Source: an uncultured Bacteroidales bacterium (GTDB lineage Bacteria > Bacteroidota > Bacteroidia > Bacteroidales > UBA932). Taken from it: a DNA stretch of 22,420 bases. Positions 1-7,899 of this stretch are shown here, one piece after another. Numbering within the stretch: the stretch's first letter is position 1; each line of letters begins with the position of its first letter. The notes under the pieces are model-generated. The model was not told the origin of the DNA. It saw only the letters and a list, made by a program, of their open reading frames with translations, and searched no databases. Position numbers and translations under genes: made by a program. Location of the stretch: NCBI GenBank assembly GCA_946406275.1, contig CAMJJZ010000014.1:1-22420 (forward strand). The letters run 5' to 3'.

Positions 1-374
<374 letters not shown>

Positions 375-1289
375 TTATTCTGCGGGCTGTGCTTCTTCAA
401 GGACGGGCTGTGCGGGAGCTGCTTCCGGCTCTTCCGGAGCTTTCACTACCTCGATAACACCGTTGGTTTCAGGAGCGGGTTCTGCTACCTCTACCACAAC
501 GCCGGCGGCCTCTGCCCTCTGGATTTCAAGGGCTTTTTCGGTCTCGTTGACAACGCGCTCAACAGTTTCTGCCTGCTCTGCAACCTGGGTTGCTGCGTAG
601 TCTGCCTTTGCGGAAGCGACCTCTGCCTTTGCGGCGGCGGCCTCAGCAGCCTTCTGGGCCTTGATCAGCTCTTCCTGCTTGGCGGCGATGTCTTCCTGCT
701 TCTTGACTTCCTTCTTGGCGTCTGCGACGTTCTTCTTGGCGGCGCTCACTTCCTTGTTGGCGGCAGCGACGTTCTTCTTGGCGGCGTCGATCTGCTTGTT
801 GGCGTCTGCAACGGCTTTCTTGGAGAGCTTAACCTTTGCCTCTGCATCCTTGTAGTCCTTCTTTGCAAGGAGAAGGTCTGCCTGGAGGTCTTTGATGTCC
901 TGCTCACCCTGCTGGATGGCGAGTTTGTCGTTGCTGTCAAGCTTGCCGTCGTCTACCTTGCGGGTCTTCTTCTCAAGCTTGAGGGCCTGCTTCTTGGCCT
1001 TGATCACGTTCTCTTTTGCCTTGAGAGCGTCCTTCATAACGCCGAGGGACTTCTTGCCCTGGTTGTACTGGGCCTGTGCCTCAACTACCTGCTGACGGAG
1101 GATGTCGATTTCTTTCTGGGAGTCGATGGCCTGCTGGTCTGCCTTGCGGACGGCGTCCTCAAGGGCTACCTGGTGCTCATCAACCTTCTGTTTTGCAGCC
1201 TCAATGGCTTCCTTGTTGGTCTGTGCCTGAGCGGAAAGAACAGTCACAAAAACAGCAATAGCGCTGAGAATCAAATTCTTAGTTTTCAT
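375..1289 (-). CDS. Secreted Ala/Lys/Glu-rich coiled-coil protein of unknown function
   Basis: 304-residue protein with no family I can name. Residues 1-22 form a Sec signal peptide (MKTKN, hydrophobic core, cleavage after AQA), so it is probably periplasmic. Residues about 25-235 are almost entirely helical heptad-like sequence rich in Ala, Lys, Glu, Asp and Gln, including repeated phrases such as AKKNVAAANKEVSAAKKNVA, and should form a long coiled coil. The last 40 or so residues are acidic and rich in Pro, Ala and Glu, and look disordered. The composition recalls TolA-like spacers or cell-envelope tethers, but no anchor, TonB-like or peptidoglycan-binding domain is visible. It is the first gene of a unit with trpS and has its own promoter and an upstream terminator isolating it from dnaK. 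Function is unknown. Confidence 0.85.
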   Translation of the reverse strand: MKTKNLILSAIAVFVTVLSAQAQTNKEAIEAAKQKVDEHQVALEDAVRKADQQAIDSQKEIDILRQQVVEAQAQYNQGKKSLGVMKDALKAKENVIKAKKQALKLEKKTRKVDDGKLDSNDKLAIQQGEQDIKDLQADLLLAKKDYKDAEAKVKLSKKAVADANKQIDAAKKNVAAANKEVSAAKKNVADAKKEVKKQEDIAAKQEELIKAQKAAEAAAAKAEVASAKADYAATQVAEQAETVERVVNETEKALEIQRAEAAGVVVEVAEPAPETNGVIEVVKAPEEPEAAPAQPVLEEAQPAE

Positions 1290-1331
1290 ATTAATAAGTT
1301 TTTGTTAGTTATTTTCCTTACGTTTAAGTTA

Positions 1332-1361
1332 CAAAGTTAATAATTTTATTATTAATACAAA
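1332..1361 (-). promoter_or_regulatory. Bacteroidota-type promoter of the coiled-coil protein/trpS unit
   Basis: On the minus strand TTTG (1358-1361) is followed after 18 bp by TAACTTTG (1332-1339), matching the TTTG/TAnnTTTG promoter of the phylum's primary sigma factor. Transcription should start near 1325, leaving a leader of about 35 nt that is AT-rich. The site lies between the dnaK terminator and the start codon at 1289, which fits an independent promoter. Confidence 0.7.
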
Positions 1362-1370
1362 AGACAGACC

Positions 1371-1400
1371 AAAAACAAAAAAGCAGCCCGGAGGCTGCCT
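1371..1400 (-). terminator. Rho-independent terminator of dnaK
   Basis: Read on the minus strand, GCAGCC and GGCTGC (1398-1383) form a perfect 6-bp GC-rich stem around a TCCG loop. It can be extended by two weaker pairs and is followed by a T-rich run with one G (1382-1371). It sits 18 bp past the dnaK stop codon. Classic intrinsic terminator architecture. Confidence 0.9.
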
Positions 1401-1417
1401 TAATGTGGTATGCGAGC

Positions 1418-3301
1418 TTACTGCTCGTCCGGGCCCTGGTCTTGAGGTCCCGGCTGGGGACCGCCCTGGAAAGGACCCTGAGGGCCGCCCTGGGGACCTC
1501 CGGCCTGCTGGCCGGCCTGGTACATCTTCTCGAATGCCTTGTTGAGGGCCTCTGAGTAGCGGTCGATGTCCGCGATGTTCTGGGCTTTCACAGCCTCCTT
1601 GAGGAGGTTGCAGTTCTGCTCAACTTCGCTCTTGATATCGGCAGGAACCTTGTCGCCGTTCTCCTTCAGGAACTTCTCTGCCTGGAAGGTAAGGGCGTCG
1701 GCCTGGTTGATCTTGTCGATGCGTTCCTTCTCTGCCTTATCTGCAGCCTCGTTGGCCTTGGCCTCGTCACGCATGCGCTGGATCTCTGCGTCTGACAGGC
1801 CGCTGGAGGCCTCGATGCGGATGTGCTGCTCCTTGCCGGTGGCCTTATCTACGGCGCTCACGTTAAGGATACCGTTGGCGTCGATATCGAAGGTAACCTC
1901 AATCTGAGGCACTCCGCGGGGTGCAGGGGCGATGCCGTCCAGATGGAAGATGCCAATCTGCTTGTTGTCCTTTGCCATGGGACGTTCTCCCTGAAGCACG
2001 CGGATCTCTACGCCGGGCTGGTTGTCTGCAGCCGTGGAGAAGATCTGGCTCTTCTTGGCGGGGATGGTGGTGTTGGACTCGATGAGCTTGGTCATCACGC
2101 CGCCCAGGGTCTCGATACCCAGGCTGAGCGGGGTAACGTCCAGAAGGAGGACGTCCTTCACGTCACCGGCCAGAACGCCGCCCTGGATGGATGCGCCGAT
2201 AGCCACCACCTCGTCCGGGTTCACGCTCTTGTTGGGCTCCTTGCCGAAGAAGTTCTTCACGAGCTCCTGTACGTAAGGAATACGGGTGGAACCGCCAACC
2301 AGGAGGACCTCGTCAATGTCTGAAGGATTCAGGTGTGCATCGGCAAGAGCCTGGCGGCAAGGGCCGATGGAACGCTGGAAGAGGGCGTCTGAAAGCTGCT
2401 CGAACTTGGCCCTGGTGAGGGTCTTTGCAAGGTGCTTGGGAATGCCGTCCACAGGCATGATATAAGGGAGGTTGATTTCCGTGGAGGTCTGGCTGGACAG
2501 CTCTATCTTTGCCTTCTCTGCTGCTTCCTTAAGTCTCTGGAGGGCCATAGGATCCTTCTTGAGGTCTATGCCGCCGTTCTCTGCGGCGAACTCCTGGGCC
2601 AGCCAGTCTATGATCACCTGGTCGAAGTCGTCACCGCCAAGGTGTGTATCGCCGTTGGTGGAAAGGACCTCGAAAACGCCGTCACCAAGCTGGAGGATGG
2701 AGATATCGAAGGTACCGCCGCCAAGGTCATACACTGCTACCTTCATGTCCTTGTCTTTCTTGTCAAGGCCGTATGCAAGTGCGGCTGCGGTGGGCTCGTT
2801 GATGATACGCTTTACGTCAAGGCCTGCGATTCGGCCGGCCTCCTTGGTTGCCTGCCTCTGGGAGTCGGAGAAGTATGCAGGAACGGTGATAACGGCTTCC
2901 GTAACATCCTGACGGAGATACTCTTCCGCGGTTTTCTTCATCTTCTGGAGAATCATTGCGGAGATTTCCTGAGGAGTATAGAGCTTGCCGTTGATGTCTA
3001 CCCTGGGGGTGTTGTTTTCACCGCGGGTCACCTTGTAGGGGACGCGGTTCACTTCCGTAGTCACCTGGTCATAGGTCTCACCCATGAAACGCTTGATGGA
3101 GAATACGGTGTTGTGAGGATTAGTAATGGCCTGGCGCTTTGCCGGGGAGCCTATCTTACGCTCTCCGCCTTCCGTGAATGCCACCACAGAGGGGGTGGTA
3201 CGCTGGCCTTCATTGTTGATGATGACGGTGGGCTGGTTGCCCTCCATCACTGCGACGCAGGAATTGGTTGTTCCAAGGTCGATACCGATAATCTTACCCA
3301 T
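1418..3301 (-). CDS. dnaK: Molecular chaperone DnaK (Hsp70)
   Basis: 627-residue ATP-dependent Hsp70 chaperone that binds unfolded segments and works with DnaJ and GrpE in the cytoplasm. The nucleotide-binding domain (1-380) shows [16 protein letters not shown] near the start, [11 protein letters not shown] at 168-178, the phosphate-2 loop DLGGGTFD at 192-199 and [10 protein letters not shown] at 333-342. The linker VLLLDV lies at 384-389, followed by the beta substrate-binding domain and a helical lid to about residue 598. The last 27 residues are an unusual Gly/Pro/Gln-rich tail ending PDEQ, without the acidic EEVK/EEVD-type end common in bacterial DnaK. No dnaJ or grpE is adjacent. A strong terminator follows, and a hairpin plus a 15-bp palindrome precede the start, which suggests its own control. 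No CIRCE-type inverted repeat was found upstream. Confidence 0.98.
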   Translation of the reverse strand: MGKIIGIDLGTTNSCVAVMEGNQPTVIINNEGQRTTPSVVAFTEGGERKIGSPAKRQAITNPHNTVFSIKRFMGETYDQVTTEVNRVPYKVTRGENNTPRVDINGKLYTPQEISAMILQKMKKTAEEYLRQDVTEAVITVPAYFSDSQRQATKEAGRIAGLDVKRIINEPTAAALAYGLDKKDKDMKVAVYDLGGGTFDISILQLGDGVFEVLSTNGDTHLGGDDFDQVIIDWLAQEFAAENGGIDLKKDPMALQRLKEAAEKAKIELSSQTSTEINLPYIMPVDGIPKHLAKTLTRAKFEQLSDALFQRSIGPCRQALADAHLNPSDIDEVLLVGGSTRIPYVQELVKNFFGKEPNKSVNPDEVVAIGASIQGGVLAGDVKDVLLLDVTPLSLGIETLGGVMTKLIESNTTIPAKKSQIFSTAADNQPGVEIRVLQGERPMAKDNKQIGIFHLDGIAPAPRGVPQIEVTFDIDANGILNVSAVDKATGKEQHIRIEASSGLSDAEIQRMRDEAKANEAADKAEKERIDKINQADALTFQAEKFLKENGDKVPADIKSEVEQNCNLLKEAVKAQNIADIDRYSEALNKAFEKMYQAGQQAGGPQGGPQGPFQGGPQPGPQDQGPDEQ

Positions 3302-3331
3302 AATATTGTGTTTTATTTGTTATACAAAATT

Positions 3332-3360
3332 TGGCGCCACCCACTCTTTGGGCGACGCCA
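3332..3360 (-). terminator. GC-rich hairpin between the FadL-like gene and dnaK (terminator or dnaK leader)
   Basis: On the minus-strand RNA an 11-bp stem forms (GGCGUCGCCC against GGGUGGCGCC plus a closing U-A pair) around the 7-nt loop AAAGAGU. Two G-U pairs keep it fully paired only in the minus-strand transcript; the plus-strand version has mismatches. AAATTTTG follows, a weak T-tract. It lies 61 bp past the FadL-like stop codon and about 30 bp before the dnaK start codon, so it could terminate the upstream operon or be part of a structured dnaK 5' leader. Confidence 0.55.
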
Positions 3361-3395
3361 GGTAAATTATCGAACTTCGTGCCAGTTGCCTTTTG

Positions 3396-3410
3396 CTGAC
3401 AAAATGGCAG
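3396..3410. promoter_or_regulatory. 15-bp imperfect palindrome upstream of dnaK (candidate operator)
   Basis: CTGACAAAATGGCAG reads CTGNCA-AAA-TGNCAG, a near-perfect inverted repeat with 6-bp arms and a 3-bp centre, one mismatch per arm. It lies 10 bp past the FadL-like stop codon and 94 bp before the dnaK start. It is too weakly paired and too far from a T-tract to be a terminator, so a protein-binding site for stress control is an inference. Confidence 0.4.
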
Positions 3411-3420
3411 AAAAAGGGTG

Positions 3421-5076
3421 TCAGAAACGCCAGCCTACGGTGACCATTGCCTCCGCTATAGTGGACTGGATCCTGATTTCAGGGGTGAGGACGGCATCGT
3501 CGATGACCTTGTCCCAGTACAGGCTGGGATCCGGGGCGTAGTAATAATAATAAGGGATTATGTACTCGTCCGGGAGGAAGCGGAAGCGGAGAGAGCAATC
3601 GGCATAGAATGAACCTGTGGAGGAATACCCAAGGCCGAAGGAAACTATCTGCTTTGCATCCTCGGAACCGTCCTTGATGCCGGAGGTGATGTAGTTGTAA
3701 CCGGTGCGGATTGCGATTCCGGGCATGGGCTTGAGCTCTACGCCAACCCTCAGGGAATGGGACATTCCAAGGATGGCCTTGATGTCCTGGTTCTGGCCGT
3801 CGAAGATGCTGTCGTCGTAGCCGCCGAACTCATCGCCAGTGGAGGCGCTGAAACGGGAGTGGGAGTAGTTTACGCCCTCGTAGTCCGCACTCAGGATGGC
3901 GAGGTTGCCAAAAGTAAACGCTGCGCCGAAGTTATAGCGGAAGGGATAAACCATGTCGTATCCCCAGTAATCTTCTGCAGAATTCACGGTCTCGCGGTTT
4001 ACGCCGGCAAGGTTGGTCTGGCCGGAATAGCCGTACTTCTCCGTGATGTTCATCACAGTGGGCGTCTGGATGGCGCCGCCGAAGCGGATACCCTGAATGG
4101 GAACCCAGATGAAGCCCACCTTGGCATACAGTCCGGAGCCGTCAAGGACGAACCTGCGCTTCATGAGCGTGCTCTGGAAACGGGTTGTGGTGCCGTCGGA
4201 GAAGCTAATGGCGGGGAATTCCTCCTCAACCTCCGGGGCCTCCTCCCAGAATTCCAGCATATTGTAGTGGACCGATGTGATGCCCACGTTACCGCCCAGG
4301 AAGAACTTGTCGTCCCAGTTGGCGGAGAAGTTCATCACCCAGTCGTTCTTGTAGCCGGTGGTCTTGCGGCCATACTTCTGGTATACGGGGGCGGCCAGGC
4401 GGAAGTTGCCGTCATCGTCCAGAACCTCTGTGAGGGCGATGTATGCGCCGTCTGCACCCGTTACGCCGCTGATCATGCCGCTGCGATAGGCGGTCATGGC
4501 AATCCATGGCGGCATGCGGGAAAGGTCACCCACATAGTTCCAGGACTCGTTGGCCATGACGTTGGTTGAGAAACCGTCTGCGTACGACGCAAGGAAGGAG
4601 TCGAAGGAGTTGTTGGAGTTGACGCCCTCGCCTATCATACGGTGGGTGTAGTCTCCGATGGAATTCATCACGAAGCCCACTGACGTGCGCTTGAGGCCAT
4701 GCCTGCGGCCGGTGTCGAAGTTAATGATCATGCCGGCGTTGGGCACTTTGAAGCGGGTGTAGGTGTTGCTCACCTGGTCTCCATAACCAACGGCCGATAC
4801 GTCTCCCTCCGCGATGGTGCCTTCCGACCAGGTGTTTGCAATGCTGAGTCCGGACGTGAACATGAACTGCGAATAGGAGGCCACCGAGGAGCCGGCAGGG
4901 TTGATCCCTATTGTGCCGGGATCCCCGCCCAGGGCAGTGACTGCATTGCCCAGGGCTGCGCTGCGGGCAGTTCCGCCGTACTCATTCTGGGAGAAGAGAT
5001 AGGCGTCCTGCCAGCCCTGGCCGAAGGCGCTTACCCCGGCCAGGAACAAAGGCAATATAATAAGGTACTTTTTCAT
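3421..5076 (-). CDS. FadL/OmpP1-like outer-membrane beta-barrel protein
   Basis: 551-residue predicted outer-membrane protein of the OMPP1/FadL/TodX transport type, a group that moves hydrophobic small molecules across the outer membrane. A signal peptide occupies residues 1-19 (MKKYLIILPLFLAGVSAFG, then QG). The following stretch, EYGGTARSAALGNAVTALGG and then DPGTIGINPAG, is the hallmark N-terminal region of Bacteroidota members of this group, where the FadL hatch begins. The rest alternates hydrophobic and polar residues with many Tyr, Trp and Phe, and the chain ends MVTVGWRF with the C-terminal Phe typical of barrels inserted by BamA. It starts 12 bp after the stop of the Tyr/Trp-rich lipoprotein gene, suggesting co-transcription. 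The substrate cannot be inferred. Confidence 0.8.
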   Translation of the reverse strand: MKKYLIILPLFLAGVSAFGQGWQDAYLFSQNEYGGTARSAALGNAVTALGGDPGTIGINPAGSSVASYSQFMFTSGLSIANTWSEGTIAEGDVSAVGYGDQVSNTYTRFKVPNAGMIINFDTGRRHGLKRTSVGFVMNSIGDYTHRMIGEGVNSNNSFDSFLASYADGFSTNVMANESWNYVGDLSRMPPWIAMTAYRSGMISGVTGADGAYIALTEVLDDDGNFRLAAPVYQKYGRKTTGYKNDWVMNFSANWDDKFFLGGNVGITSVHYNMLEFWEEAPEVEEEFPAISFSDGTTTRFQSTLMKRRFVLDGSGLYAKVGFIWVPIQGIRFGGAIQTPTVMNITEKYGYSGQTNLAGVNRETVNSAEDYWGYDMVYPFRYNFGAAFTFGNLAILSADYEGVNYSHSRFSASTGDEFGGYDDSIFDGQNQDIKAILGMSHSLRVGVELKPMPGIAIRTGYNYITSGIKDGSEDAKQIVSFGLGYSSTGSFYADCSLRFRFLPDEYIIPYYYYYAPDPSLYWDKVIDDAVLTPEIRIQSTIAEAMVTVGWRF

Positions 5077-5088
5077 ATCCTGTAAGTT

Positions 5089-6330
5089 TTATCTGCGGCC
5101 GCCGCTGGAGTGGGAGCTGCTGGATGAAGAATGTGAAGATCCGGAAGAGTGGGACGATCCGCCGCCGGAATAAGATCCCGAGGAATGGGACGATCCGCCG
5201 GAGTAGCCACCGGAGCTCCTGGATGAAGAGCCGGAGGAGTGCGAGCTGCTGCTACTGCTGCTGGAACGATAGTTTCCGGAAGAGTAGCTGCCGGAACTCC
5301 TGGAGCTGGAGGAGCTGCTGCTGGAACGATAGCTGCCGGAAGAACTGCCGGAGCTGCGCGTACCGGAGCTACGGGTGCCGGAGCTGCTGTGGCTCACGGA
5401 GCCGGAACTGCTGCGGGAACCGGAGGAAGTGCCTCTGGATACGGAGCTTCCGGAAGAGCTGCGGCTCACGGAGCCGGAACTTGCGCGGGACGTTGTGCTG
5501 CCCACGGAAGAGCGGGATACGCTCCTGGCGCCGGACTTGGTGGATGTGCGGACCGATGTTCCTGCATAGGACGATCTGCCTACCGTTGAAGTGGGTGCCA
5601 CGTTTGCGCGGGGTACCTGCACTGAAGAGGAACGGCTTGCGCCTATGCCTCTGGTGCCTCCGGTTGCACCGCCCCTGGTGGTGAAGTTACCGTCCCTGCG
5701 GCCAACGGCATCGGCCCTGGAGAATCCTCTGGGACGACGGGGTCCGCCATACCAGTAGTCTCCGTACCAGTGGTTGTGGTAGCCATAGCCATAATAGCCG
5801 TAGTAGCCGTAATAATGAGGCCTTCCATAGTACCATGAGTCATAGTACCAGGGATCCCAGTACCAGCTGTAGTAGCTGGGGGTATACCTGTGATACCAGT
5901 ACCAGGAATCCCAGCGCCAGCGGTAGCTGTAGGGACCGTACCAGTAGTCATAGTACCAGGGATTGTAGAACCTTGAGTTGTAGTACCAAGGGCCGGACCA
6001 TGCGTAATAGTACGGGCTGTAATACCAGGGCGTGTACCAGGAAGAGCCCCAGGTAATGTTCTCGAGGTTGTTTGAATTGAGTATGACAACCGAGTTGGCT
6101 GCAACTTGCACGGTATCGCCGTTGGCGATGATATATGCCGGGGAGGCCTTGCTCTCTGCGAGAAGGTTGTCTATCTCTCCGGCTTCCACTTCCGCACGGG
6201 CATTCTGTGCCACTACGCTTGAAGTGGCGTACAGGCCGTCATCGAAAGTCTGTTTCTGTAGTTGGTTTAGGGATGAGCACGACATGAAGGTCAGTGCTAC
6301 CAACGTAAGGGCGGCAAATCTCTTTTTCAT
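5089..6330 (-). CDS. Tyr/Trp-rich and Ser/Gly/Arg-rich low-complexity lipoprotein
   Basis: 413-residue lipoprotein with no known catalytic domain. I chose the ATG at 6330 because GGAGG lies 8 bp upstream and the protein then begins MKKRFAALTL, with a lipobox ending at Cys18 (TFMSC); an ATG 45 bp further upstream only adds a hydrophilic leader. Residues 19-93 are ordinary and include a QVAANSVVIL segment. Residues 94-195 are extraordinarily rich in Tyr and Trp (runs such as PWYYSPYYYAWSGPWYY). After an RGG-like stretch (200-225) the remainder is Ser/Gly/Arg/His low complexity with near-repeats, ending SSHSSGGRR. Such compositions in Bacteroides have attracted misleading names such as vitellogenin. 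Probable envelope or surface structural lipoprotein, co-transcribed with the FadL-like gene. Confidence 0.8.
   Translation of the reverse strand: MKKRFAALTLVALTFMSCSSLNQLQKQTFDDGLYATSSVVAQNARAEVEAGEIDNLLAESKASPAYIIANGDTVQVAANSVVILNSNNLENITWGSSWYTPWYYSPYYYAWSGPWYYNSRFYNPWYYDYWYGPYSYRWRWDSWYWYHRYTPSYYSWYWDPWYYDSWYYGRPHYYGYYGYYGYGYHNHWYGDYWYGGPRRPRGFSRADAVGRRDGNFTTRGGATGGTRGIGASRSSSVQVPRANVAPTSTVGRSSYAGTSVRTSTKSGARSVSRSSVGSTTSRASSGSVSRSSSGSSVSRGTSSGSRSSSGSVSHSSSGTRSSGTRSSGSSSGSYRSSSSSSSSRSSGSYSSGNYRSSSSSSSSHSSGSSSRSSGGYSGGSSHSSGSYSGGGSSHSSGSSHSSSSSSHSSGGRR
5241..5360 (-). repeat. Imperfect 60-bp tandem repeat coding Ser-rich 20-residue units
   Basis: Two neighbouring segments align with a 60-bp offset: ctggaacgatag occurs at 5261-5272 and again at 5321-5332, with similar flanks. 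In protein these are repeats of a YRS...S(R/H)SSGS unit. The wider 5095-5640 stretch is built of related serine/glycine codon blocks, prone to slippage and repeat-number change. Confidence 0.5.
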
Positions 6331-6362
6331 GATCAGTTCCTCCATATTATATAATTTTTCTG

Positions 6363-6370
6363 TATCTTTG
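6363..6370 (+). promoter_or_regulatory. -7 promoter element of proS
   Basis: TATCTTTG is a perfect TAnnTTTG match 49 bp before the proS start codon. No clear TTTG is present 17-23 bp upstream, so the -33 element is weak or absent. Transcription would start near 6377, inside the 89-bp divergent region shared with the lipoprotein gene. Confidence 0.55.
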
Positions 6371-6393
6371 TGCAATTATTATACCTTCAGACG

Positions 6394-6401
6394 CAAATTT
6401 A
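6394..6401 (-). promoter_or_regulatory. -7 promoter element of the lipoprotein/FadL-like unit
   Basis: On the minus strand TAAATTTG is a perfect TAnnTTTG match. A TTTG lies 22 bp upstream, inside the first codons of proS. Transcription would start near 6387, giving a leader of roughly 57 nt before the chosen start at 6330. The element lies about 25 bp from the oppositely oriented proS element. Confidence 0.6.
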
Positions 6402-6419
6402 GAAAAAATTCGATATAAC

Positions 6420-7898
6420 ATGGCAAAAGAAGTGACGAAAAGGTCGGAAAACTACTCTCAGTGGTACAATGACCTTGTTGTGAAAGCAGATCTTGCGGAG
6501 CAGTCGGCAGTGCGCGGTTGCATGGTTATAAAGCCTTACGGATATGCAATTTGGGAAAAGATGCAGAGCATCCTGGACAAGATGTTCAAGGAGACCGGCG
6601 TAAAGAACGCCTACTTCCCCCTGTTCATCCCCAAGAGCTTCTTCTCCCGTGAGGCAGAGCACGTTGCGGGCTTCGCAAAGGAGTGCGCCGTGGTAACCCA
6701 CCACAGGCTCATGACCGCCCCGGACGGCAACGGAATCGTGGTAGACCCTTCGGCAAAGCTTGAAGAGGAACTCATCGTCCGTCCCACTTCCGAGACCATT
6801 ATCTGGAATACCTACAAGAACTGGATCCACTCCTGGAGGGATCTGCCGGTGCTTTGCAACCAGTGGTGCAACGTGGTAAGGTGGGAAATGAGAACCCGCC
6901 TGTTCCTCCGCACCGCAGAGTTCCTGTGGCAGGAAGGCCACACCGCCCACGCTACCGCAGAGGAGGCTGAGGCAGAGAAGCAGCGCATGGTGGACGTATA
7001 CGCAAAGTTCGCCCGCGAGACCATGGCCCTTCCCGTTGTGGTTGGCCACAAGAGCCCCGGAGAGCGCTTTGCAGGCGCCCTGGACACCATGACCATAGAG
7101 GCCATGATGCAGGACGGCAAGGCCCTTCAGGCCGGCACCTCCCACTTCCTGGGTCAGAACTTCGCCAAGAGCTTCGACGTTACCTTTACTAATAAGGAAG
7201 GCAAGGACGAGTACGTCTGGGCAACCTCCTGGGGCGTTTCCACCCGTCTTATGGGCGCCCTCATCATGGCCCACGGAGACGACAACGGCCTGGTCCTCCC
7301 CCCTGCCCTGGCACCTATCCAGGTGGTCATGGTCCCCATCTACAAGAGCGACGAAGAGCACAACGCCGTACTGGACAAGATGTACGAGCTCAAGAAGGCT
7401 CTGGAAGCCAAGGGCCACAGTGTAGAGATAGACGACCGTGACACCCTCCGTCCCGGATTCAAGTTTGCGGAATGGGAGCTCAAGGGCGTTCCCGTACGCC
7501 TTGCCATGGGCCCCAGGGATATTGCAAACGGTACCGTGGAAGTATGCCGCAGGGACACCCTGGAGAAGATTTCGGAGCCTCTGGAAGGTCTGGAAGACCG
7601 CATCATCGGCCTTCTTGACGATATCCAGCAGAACATCTACAACAAGGCCCTGGCCTTCCGCGACGCCAGCATCCGCAAGGTGGATACCTGGGAGCAGTTC
7701 AAGGAAGAGATCGAAAAGGGCGGCTTCCTCCTCTGCCACTGGGACGGCACCGCGGAAACTGAGGCAAAGATCCAGGAAGAGACCAAGGCAACCATCCGCT
7801 GCATCCCCGTGGACAGCGCGGTCTGCATAGAAGAAGGCAAGTGCGTATACACAGGCAAGCCTTCACACCAGAGAGTTTTATTCGCAAGATCCTACTAA
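6420..7898 (+). CDS. proS: Proline--tRNA ligase, short archaeal/eukaryote-like type
   Basis: 492-residue class II aminoacyl-tRNA synthetase that charges tRNA-Pro. It is the short type without the YbaK-like editing insert. Visible class II motifs include [12 protein letters not shown] and the motif 2 region [26 protein letters not shown]. An anticodon-binding domain follows from about residue 295 ([10 protein letters not shown]). The C-terminal domain has several Cys residues ([28 protein letters not shown]), resembling the zinc-binding-like domain of this type, and ends in Tyr as archaeal-type enzymes do. The ATG at 6420 gives the expected N-terminus. First gene of the long plus-strand block; the next gene begins 1 bp after its stop. 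Confidence 0.97.
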   Translation: MAKEVTKRSENYSQWYNDLVVKADLAEQSAVRGCMVIKPYGYAIWEKMQSILDKMFKETGVKNAYFPLFIPKSFFSREAEHVAGFAKECAVVTHHRLMTAPDGNGIVVDPSAKLEEELIVRPTSETIIWNTYKNWIHSWRDLPVLCNQWCNVVRWEMRTRLFLRTAEFLWQEGHTAHATAEEAEAEKQRMVDVYAKFARETMALPVVVGHKSPGERFAGALDTMTIEAMMQDGKALQAGTSHFLGQNFAKSFDVTFTNKEGKDEYVWATSWGVSTRLMGALIMAHGDDNGLVLPPALAPIQVVMVPIYKSDEEHNAVLDKMYELKKALEAKGHSVEIDDRDTLRPGFKFAEWELKGVPVRLAMGPRDIANGTVEVCRRDTLEKISEPLEGLEDRIIGLLDDIQQNIYNKALAFRDASIRKVDTWEQFKEEIEKGGFLLCHWDGTAETEAKIQEETKATIRCIPVDSAVCIEEGKCVYTGKPSHQRVLFARSY

Positions 7899-7899
7899 T

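Noticed and set aside
661..1000. Regular repeats in the coiled-coil gene considered as a CRISPR or satellite array
   Set aside because: Units are degenerate, lack unique spacers and are explained by heptad-like Lys/Ala codons.
3302..3420. CIRCE/HrcA operator upstream of dnaK
   Set aside because: No TTAGCACTC-N9-GAGTGCTAA-like inverted repeat is present; the dyad found has a different sequence.
2432..3541. Plus-strand open frame of 369 codons opposite dnaK
   Set aside because: Shadow of the strongly conserved dnaK frame with no recognisable protein family.
6331..6375. Upstream ATG at 6375 as start of the Tyr/Trp-rich lipoprotein
   Set aside because: It would place a hydrophilic leader before the signal peptide; the ATG at 6330 has a GGAGG at correct spacing and gives a proper lipoprotein signal.
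6399..7739. Minus-strand open frame of 446 codons opposite proS
   Set aside because: Antisense shadow of proS, no signal or domain, and it would bridge the divergent promoter region.
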